Of a DNA stretch of 64,000 bases, positions 59,296-64,000 are shown piece by piece; position 1 is the first letter of the stretch; the number at the start of each line of letters is the position of its first letter. This stretch comes from Stenotrophomonas sp. MYb238. Lineage in GTDB: Bacteria > Pseudomonadota > Gammaproteobacteria > Xanthomonadales > Xanthomonadaceae. The notes under the pieces are model-generated. The model saw only the letters and a program-made list of their open reading frames with translations. It was not told the origin of the DNA and did not search any database. The position numbers were made by a program, and so were the translations under genes. The stretch spans positions 146,990 through 210,989 of the forward strand of contig NZ_WIDL01000005.1 in assembly GCF_009496535.1 (NCBI RefSeq), read 5' to 3'.

Positions 59296-60507
59296 TCAGC
59301 GGCTTTCCTCGAAGCGCAGCACCATGCCCGGCTTGAGGACCGCCTTGGCATCGAGGTTGTTGCGGGAAAGCAGGGTCTTGACCGGGATGCCGTAGCGGCG
59401 GGCGATCGTCCAGGCCGATTCGCCGCTGCGCACCGTGTGGCGGCGCCCGCTGCTGCCGGCGCCCCTGTCGGCCAGCGCCGTGGCGACATCGACCGCCGCG
59501 GGCGTAGGTAGCGCAGTCGCCGTCGGTGCGGGAGCGGCCATGGCCAGGCTGTCCATGCCGGCGTCCATTACGGGCAGGGCCGGCGCCAGCACCCGGATAC
59601 CGGCGCGCTTGCCGGTGACCGCCGGGTTGAGGCGGGCGACGCGCGCCGGATCCAGCGCGTTGCGCGCCGACCAGTCGGCCAGGGTGGTCCCGGCCGGCAG
59701 CGCATGCCCGCGCAGGACCGGCACTGGCCGGTCGAGGGCCGCCATCAGGTCGGGTTCCTTCTCCGCCTGTTCGAGTACGCAGGCCAGGGCGTGGAGCTTC
59801 TCGACATAGGCATGGGTGATCGGGGACAGGCCGGGCAGATCGGCAGGCCGGGCGTTCTGGGCGTTCATGCCGCCGCGGCGCAGGGCCTGCAGGACGCGGT
59901 ACTCGCCGGCGTTGTAGGCCATGACCGCCAGTTGCCAGTCGCCGCCGAACATGCCGTACAGCGTCTTCAGGTAGCGCACCGCGGCGCGGGTGGAATCCAC
60001 CGCCGACAGGCGGCCATCGTAGCCGCTTTCCATCGGCACCCGGTGGTTGCGCGCGGTGGTGGCGATGAACTGCCACAGCCCGGCCGGTCCGCTGGCGTTG
60101 CGCGCACCGGGCCGGTAGCCGCTCTCAACGAAGGGGATCAGCGCGAACTCGGTGGGCAGGCCGGCCGCGCGCAGTTCGTCCACGACGTAGCCGAACAGCG
60201 GCAGGGCATCATCCTCGACGTTGCCCAGCCGCGACGGCGCATGCGCGAACTGCTTGCGCCAGCGGGGATTGGTCGCCTCGGCATCGCACTGCGCCATGGC
60301 CAGTCCCTCGCGGAAGCTGGCGAATATCTGGTGGCCGTTGCGGGTGAGCGGTGCCGGCAGCGCGGCCGGTTCGGCGGGCAGGGCCGCGAGCAATGCGATG
60401 TTCTGGGTCAGGCCGGCACTGGCCGGCAGCGACTGCGCGCCGGCGGTAACGCCGGCACCGGCGCCGAGCAGCAGCCCCAGCGCCAGGGACAGGCCGCGCC
60501 GCCTCAC
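59296..60507 (-). CDS. mltD: Lytic murein transglycosylase with LysM domain (MltD-like)
   Basis: 403 residues from a GTG at 60507, which overlaps the gloB stop (GTGA). A signal peptide ([20 protein letters not shown]) precedes the SLT domain (about 105-230), with the catalytic Glu in [14 protein letters not shown] and the SGPAGLWQF and [11 protein letters not shown] motifs. A single C-terminal LysM (about 353-398, [19 protein letters not shown]) binds peptidoglycan. A degenerate second LysM may lie near 255-305 ([26 protein letters not shown]). It cleaves murein glycan strands to 1,6-anhydro products. No lipobox is seen, unlike E. coli MltD, and the order gloB-mltD matches E. coli. Confidence 0.9.
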   Translation of the reverse strand: MRRRGLSLALGLLLGAGAGVTAGAQSLPASAGLTQNIALLAALPAEPAALPAPLTRNGHQIFASFREGLAMAQCDAEATNPRWRKQFAHAPSRLGNVEDDALPLFGYVVDELRAAGLPTEFALIPFVESGYRPGARNASGPAGLWQFIATTARNHRVPMESGYDGRLSAVDSTRAAVRYLKTLYGMFGGDWQLAVMAYNAGEYRVLQALRRGGMNAQNARPADLPGLSPITHAYVEKLHALACVLEQAEKEPDLMAALDRPVPVLRGHALPAGTTLADWSARNALDPARVARLNPAVTGKRAGIRVLAPALPVMDAGMDSLAMAAPAPTATALPTPAAVDVATALADRGAGSSGRRHTVRSGESAWTIARRYGIPVKTLLSRNNLDAKAVLKPGMVLRFEESR

Positions 60508-61268
60508 GCGCGGAAACCGTCTTTCCAGCACCGTAATTCGGCGAACACTTCCGCTTCGTCCACCGGTGCGCGGTCCAGCCGCGCGGCGATGGCCTGGCGC
60601 ACGGGTTCGGCATGCGTGCGCAGGAAGGGATTGCATTCCAGTTCGCTGGCCAGCAGCGAGGGAACGGTCGGGCGGGAGCGGCTGCGCATGTCCATGGCTT
60701 CCTGTTGGCGGCGATGCAATGCCGCGTTGGTGGGATCGACATGCCGCGCGAACACGGCATTGCCCAGCGTGTACTCGTGCCCGCAGCAGACCCGCGTCTG
60801 CGCCGGCAGTGCCGCCAGCCGCTTCAGCGAGGCCAGCATCTGGGCGGGCGTACCTTCGAACATGCGTCCACAGCCCAGGCTGAACAACGCGTCGCCACAG
60901 AACAGCTGACCGTGGCCATGGAAGGCGATATGGCTCCGGGTGTGGCCAGGGACGGCGAGCACCCTGAAATCGAAGCCGGCCGATTGTACCCGGTCGCCTT
61001 CGCCGACCCGTTCACATTGCAGGTGAATCCGTTCATCCTCGGGGGCGAACACCGGCAGTTCCGGCCAGCGTTCGCGCAGCGCGGCCACGCCGCCGATATG
61101 GTCGTCGTGATGATGGGTGAGCAGGACGGCCGCCGGTTGCATGCCCTGCGCAGCGGCGTCGAACACCGGCTGCGCCTGGCCCGGGTCGACGAACAGCGTG
61201 CGTCCGTCGGGCGCCTGCAGCGCCCAGATGTAGTTGTCCTGGAATGCAGGCAGGGCGGTCAGTCGCAT
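60504..61268 (-). CDS. gloB: Hydroxyacylglutathione hydrolase (glyoxalase II)
   Basis: A 254-residue metallo-beta-lactamase-fold enzyme that hydrolyses S-lactoylglutathione to lactate and glutathione, the second step of methylglyoxal detoxification. The binuclear metal motif [12 protein letters not shown] (about 50-61), the metal-binding [11 protein letters not shown], the bridging Asp in [13 protein letters not shown], and [10 protein letters not shown] are all present. Start [15 protein letters not shown] matches the family. It is divergent from the YafS-like gene with only 11 bp between start codons, and it overlaps mltD downstream. Confidence 0.96.
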   Translation of the reverse strand: MRLTALPAFQDNYIWALQAPDGRTLFVDPGQAQPVFDAAAQGMQPAAVLLTHHHDDHIGGVAALRERWPELPVFAPEDERIHLQCERVGEGDRVQSAGFDFRVLAVPGHTRSHIAFHGHGQLFCGDALFSLGCGRMFEGTPAQMLASLKRLAALPAQTRVCCGHEYTLGNAVFARHVDPTNAALHRRQQEAMDMRSRSRPTVPSLLASELECNPFLRTHAEPVRQAIAARLDRAPVDEAEVFAELRCWKDGFRA

Positions 61269-61279
61269 AGAATTGGACC

Positions 61280-61933
61280 ATGCCTGCCGCCCCGTTCCCC
61301 CGTCAAGCTGCAGTCTCGGCCTGGTTTGAGAAGGCTGGAGCGGAGGCGATGCGGACTGCCGAACAGGGTTACCTGTTGGAGCAGGTGCAGGGATTTCCCG
61401 CGCAGCCGTGGCTGTGGCTGGCGCCCTGTGCCACCTGGCTGCCGGCCGAAACCCCAAACGGACGCGGGGTACGGCTGCACCGGGCGGCCGACGGACGGGC
61501 CTGGGGCGGGGAGGTGTGCTGCGCGCTGCCGCTGCCGCTGCCCTCCGAGGCGGTCAATGCCATCGTCCTGCAGCATGTGGCCACGGTGGAACTGGAAACG
61601 CTGTTGTCCGAGTGCGCGCGCGTGCTGATGCCGGGCGGGCGGCTGTGGATGACCGTGCTCAACCGCTGCAGCCCCTACCGCGCGCACTGGCAATGGCAGG
61701 GCGCGCGGCCGCCGTCGGCCACGCGTTGCAGGCTCCTCCTGCAACGGGAAGGATTGCGGGTCCGCTCGGTACGCCACCTGGGGCCGCTGTGGAGCGAGTC
61801 CGGGCAGGCTGGCGGCAGGGCGCTGCCGGCCTTGCGGGCGGTCCGCGTGCTGGAATTCGAGAAGCGCACCCTGGCCTTCATCGGGCCCGAAGCCGTCCGC
61901 CCCGTGGGCTGGCGCGCACCGGTGGCGACCTGA
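61280..61933 (+). CDS. YafS-like methyltransferase-fold protein with degenerate SAM motif
   Basis: 217 residues, between gloB and rnhA exactly as yafS in E. coli. The C-terminal half is methyltransferase-like ([25 protein letters not shown], then [18 protein letters not shown], about 86-127). The first SAM-binding loop, normally DxGxGxG, reads [13 protein letters not shown] (about 44-56) and lacks its acidic and glycine residues. The protein may therefore not use SAM in the usual way. The ATG at 61280 gives the conserved N terminus; an internal ATG at 61349 has a much stronger ribosome-binding site (GGAGCGGAGG). Confidence 0.75.
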   Translation: MPAAPFPRQAAVSAWFEKAGAEAMRTAEQGYLLEQVQGFPAQPWLWLAPCATWLPAETPNGRGVRLHRAADGRAWGGEVCCALPLPLPSEAVNAIVLQHVATVELETLLSECARVLMPGGRLWMTVLNRCSPYRAHWQWQGARPPSATRCRLLLQREGLRVRSVRHLGPLWSESGQAGGRALPALRAVRVLEFEKRTLAFIGPEAVRPVGWRAPVAT

Positions 61934-61954
61934 CGCTTCATTCAACGGAACGAC

Positions 61955-62407
61955 ATGAAATCGATTGAAATACACACCGACGGCGCCTGCCTCGGCAATC
62001 CCGGGCCGGGCGGCTGGGCGGCCCTGCTGCGCTACAAGGCGCACGAGCGCGAACTGTCCGGTGGCGAAGCCCACACCACCAACAACCGGATGGAGCTGAT
62101 GGCGGCCATTGCCGGATTGGAGGCGCTCAGCGAGTCCTGCAACATCATGCTGCAGACCGACTCGCAGTACGTGCGTCAGGGCATCACCGAGTGGATGCCG
62201 GGCTGGGTGCGGCGCAACTGGAAGACCGCTGGCGGCGACCCGGTGAAGAACCGCGACCTGTGGGAACGCCTGCATGCCGCCACCGGGCGCCACCAGATCG
62301 AATGGCGCTGGGTGAAGGGCCACAATGGCGACCCGGACAACGAGCGCGTGGACCAGCTGGCCCGCGACGCAGCAATCCGCGTGCGCGACGGCGCCGCAAG
62401 CAACTGA
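61955..62407 (+). CDS. rnhA: Ribonuclease HI
   Basis: A 150-residue enzyme that cuts the RNA strand of RNA-DNA hybrids. Catalytic residues Asp9 (HTDGAC), Glu47 (NNRMELMA), Asp69 (LQTDSQYV) and Asp133 (NERVDQLA), with His123 in VKGHNGD, match the E. coli set. Length is standard. It is directly upstream of dnaQ in the same direction, eight bases apart. Confidence 0.97.
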   Translation: MKSIEIHTDGACLGNPGPGGWAALLRYKAHERELSGGEAHTTNNRMELMAAIAGLEALSESCNIMLQTDSQYVRQGITEWMPGWVRRNWKTAGGDPVKNRDLWERLHAATGRHQIEWRWVKGHNGDPDNERVDQLARDAAIRVRDGAASN

Positions 62408-62415
62408 GGCAGGTG

Positions 62416-63141
62416 ATGCGCCAGATCGTCCTTGATACCGAAACCACCGGCCTGGAATGGAAGAAGGGCAACCGCGTGGTCGAGATCGGCTGCGTCGAGC
62501 TGCTCGAGCGCCGTCCCAGCGGCAACAACTTCCACCGCTACCTCAGGCCCGACTGCGAATTCGAGGCCGGCGCGCAGGAGGTCACCGGACTGAGCCTGGA
62601 GTTCCTGGCCGACAAGCCGCGCTTCGAGGAAGTCGTCGACGAGTTCCTGGCCTATGTGGACGGCGCCGAGCTGATCATCCACAACGCGGCGTTCGACATG
62701 GGCTTCCTCGAGAACGAGATGCAGCTCGTGGGGCGCGGGCGGCTGGGCGAACGGGTGACCGTGACCGATACGCTGGCGATGGCGCGCGAGCGTTTCCCCG
62801 GCCAGCGCAACTCGCTGGACGCGCTGTGCAGGCGGCTGGGCGTGGACAATTCGCATCGCCACCTGCACGGCGGCCTGCTCGACGCGCAGATCCTGGCCGA
62901 CGTCTACATCGCGCTGACCTCGGGGCAGGAGGAAATCGGCTTCGGCCTGCCGGAAACCGAGACCGTCGGCGGCGCGGGCATGGTGCAGGTCTTCGACGCG
63001 GCGGTGCTGCTGCCGCGCCCGCGGGTGGTGGCCACGGCCTCCGAGCTGCAGGCGCACGAGGCGCGCCTGGAGCGCCTGCGCAAGAAGGCCGGCCATGCCT
63101 GGTGGGATGGGGAAAAGCGCGAGGAAGCCGTCACCGCGTAG
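62416..63141 (+). CDS. dnaQ: DNA polymerase III epsilon subunit (proofreading exonuclease)
   Basis: 241 residues. The DEDDh exonuclease motifs are Exo I in VLDTETTGLE (Asp7, Glu9), Exo II in IHNAAFDMGFLENE, and Exo III in HRHLHGGLLDAQILADVY. A flexible C-terminal tail that binds the alpha subunit ends about 40 residues after the domain. The rnhA-dnaQ pair is divergent in E. coli but collinear here. The ATG at 62416 is preferred over an overlapping GTG one codon upstream. Confidence 0.96.
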   Translation: MRQIVLDTETTGLEWKKGNRVVEIGCVELLERRPSGNNFHRYLRPDCEFEAGAQEVTGLSLEFLADKPRFEEVVDEFLAYVDGAELIIHNAAFDMGFLENEMQLVGRGRLGERVTVTDTLAMARERFPGQRNSLDALCRRLGVDNSHRHLHGGLLDAQILADVYIALTSGQEEIGFGLPETETVGGAGMVQVFDAAVLLPRPRVVATASELQAHEARLERLRKKAGHAWWDGEKREEAVTA

Positions 63142-63175
63142 GCGGGACGGTGCCGGCTGCTGGCCGGCGCGCGGC

Positions 63176-63880
63176 TCAGTGGCAGCGGACGAGAATGGCG
63201 GTGATGTTGTCCGAGCCGCCGCCGTCCAGCGCCGCGGCCACCAGCGTATCCACGCATTCCTGCGCGCTGCAGTCGGCCTGCGCCAGTGTCTGCGCCAGGC
63301 TGCGGTCGTCCACTTCCTCGGTCAGCCCGTCGCTGCACAGCAGCAGCTGCATGCCCGGGCGCAACTCTCCGGTCATGGTGGCGACGTTGAGATGGGCCGG
63401 ATCGGTCACGCCCAGCGCCTGGGTGACGACGTTGCGGTGCGGATGGGCGCGGGCCTGCTCGGCGGTCAGCGAGCCCTGGGCGATCAGCTCCTGCACGTAG
63501 CTATGGTCCTGGCTGAGCTGGGCCAGCTTGCCGTCGCGCCAGAGATAGGCCCGGCTGTCGCCGACCCAGGCCACCTCGAAGCGGTTGCCCTGTATGCGCG
63601 CGGCGACCACCGTGGTGCCCATCGGCAGGCTGTCGTTGCGCCGGCGCGAGGCGCGGATGATCTCCTCGTCGGCGACGCGGATGGCCTGCGGCAGCGCGGT
63701 GCCGGTGCGGATCTGGCGGACGATGGTTTCGCGCGCCAGCGCGCTGGCGACCTCGCCGCAGGCATGCCCGCCCATGCCATCGGCGATCAGCCACAGTCCC
63801 AGCTCGCCGTCACCGTAATAGGTGTCCTCGTTGAGCTGGCGGCGCAGACCGACATGGCTGAGGTGTCCGAATTCGATCAT
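63176..63880 (-). CDS. PP2C-family serine/threonine protein phosphatase
   Basis: 234 residues. Metal-binding motifs are RRQLNEDTYYGDG (about 13-25), WLIADGMGGHACGEVAS, VGDSRAYLW, LLCSDGLTEEV and GGGSDNITAILV, covering the full PP2C set with its Asp ligands intact. It removes phosphate from Ser/Thr residues and probably opposes an Hpk-type kinase (often a type VI secretion or Stp1/PrkC-type partner) not found in this window. The ATG at 63880 (MIEFGHLSHVG) is chosen; ATGs at 63922 and 63949 would extend it. It converges with dnaQ. Confidence 0.92.
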   Translation of the reverse strand: MIEFGHLSHVGLRRQLNEDTYYGDGELGLWLIADGMGGHACGEVASALARETIVRQIRTGTALPQAIRVADEEIIRASRRRNDSLPMGTTVVAARIQGNRFEVAWVGDSRAYLWRDGKLAQLSQDHSYVQELIAQGSLTAEQARAHPHRNVVTQALGVTDPAHLNVATMTGELRPGMQLLLCSDGLTEEVDDRSLAQTLAQADCSAQECVDTLVAAALDGGGSDNITAILVRCH

Positions 63881-64000
63881 GGGCGCCCGCAGGGGGCCGT
63901 TTCCAGCGGAAAGGTTTTTCATGATCGCGTTCACGCAGGTGCACGGCAAGAGCCGGCGCCGTGCCGGCCCAAGGCGGTCGCCCGCGGGAGGCGGGAGGGG

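Overview
This 64 kb window is G+C-rich, densely coding chromosomal DNA from a gammaproteobacterium of the family Xanthomonadaceae. The evidence is the gene content and order (tig-clpP-clpX-lon-hupB-ppiD, folC-SPOR-cvpA-purF, phoB-phoR-ppk-ppx, gloB-yafS-like-rnhA-dnaQ), an NAD-type isocitrate dehydrogenase, and typical xanthomonad intergenic palindromes. The S46 peptidase at 14001-16166 has its catalytic residues exactly two positions offset from those I recall for DAP BII of Pseudoxanthomonas mexicana. That makes Pseudoxanthomonas or a close relative a reasonable guess, not a proof. I see no phage, plasmid, insertion sequence, CRISPR array or rRNA operon. This is mainly core genome with some lineage-specific envelope and peptidase genes.

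Layout. 1-5 kb: a partial YczE-type membrane protein, a quinone-oxidoreductase-like dehydrogenase, an OmpA-type porin, and an RsuA-type pseudouridine synthase flanked by two small exported proteins that share a C-terminal motif. 5-14 kb: kbl and tdh (threonine degradation) lie on the minus strand at either end of a plus-strand block with a phosphate-selective-type porin, a sulfate ABC transporter (binding protein, CysT, CysW, CysA) and a TorF-type outer-membrane protein. 14-23 kb: a secreted S46 dipeptidyl peptidase, two poorly known membrane proteins, a histidine phosphatase, a TonB-C-domain protein and a secreted S9 peptidase. 23-28 kb: folC, a SPOR-domain protein, cvpA and purF. 28-33 kb: a DUF455 ferritin-like protein whose N terminus is encoded by an intergenic repeat, two small envelope proteins, then lpxH, a PAP2 phosphatase and a glycosyltransferase on the minus strand.

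33-38 kb holds the most interesting locus: a YtrA-type GntR repressor with a perfect 23-bp palindrome over its promoter, an ABC ATPase, a permease with an unusually large soluble domain, and a secreted S9 peptidase, all in one direction. 38-46 kb: the phosphate/polyphosphate block (phoB, phoR, ppk, ppx) and a BepA-type periplasmic metalloprotease. 46-49 kb: glutaredoxin, an AhpD-like protein, NAD-isocitrate dehydrogenase and a Bax-inhibitor-1-family membrane protein. 49-57 kb: six tRNA genes, then tig, clpP, clpX, lon and hupB with two more tRNA genes after hupB. 57-64 kb: ppiD, an MltD-like lytic transglycosylase, gloB, a YafS-like protein, rnhA, dnaQ and a PP2C phosphatase.

Functional themes are protein quality control in cytoplasm and periplasm (trigger factor, ClpXP, Lon, PpiD, BepA), extracellular or periplasmic peptide breakdown (one S46 and two S9 peptidases), and anion acquisition and storage (sulfate transporter, PhoBR, polyphosphate). 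Four copies of a paired palindromic repeat, in three inner-sequence subtypes, sit between genes.
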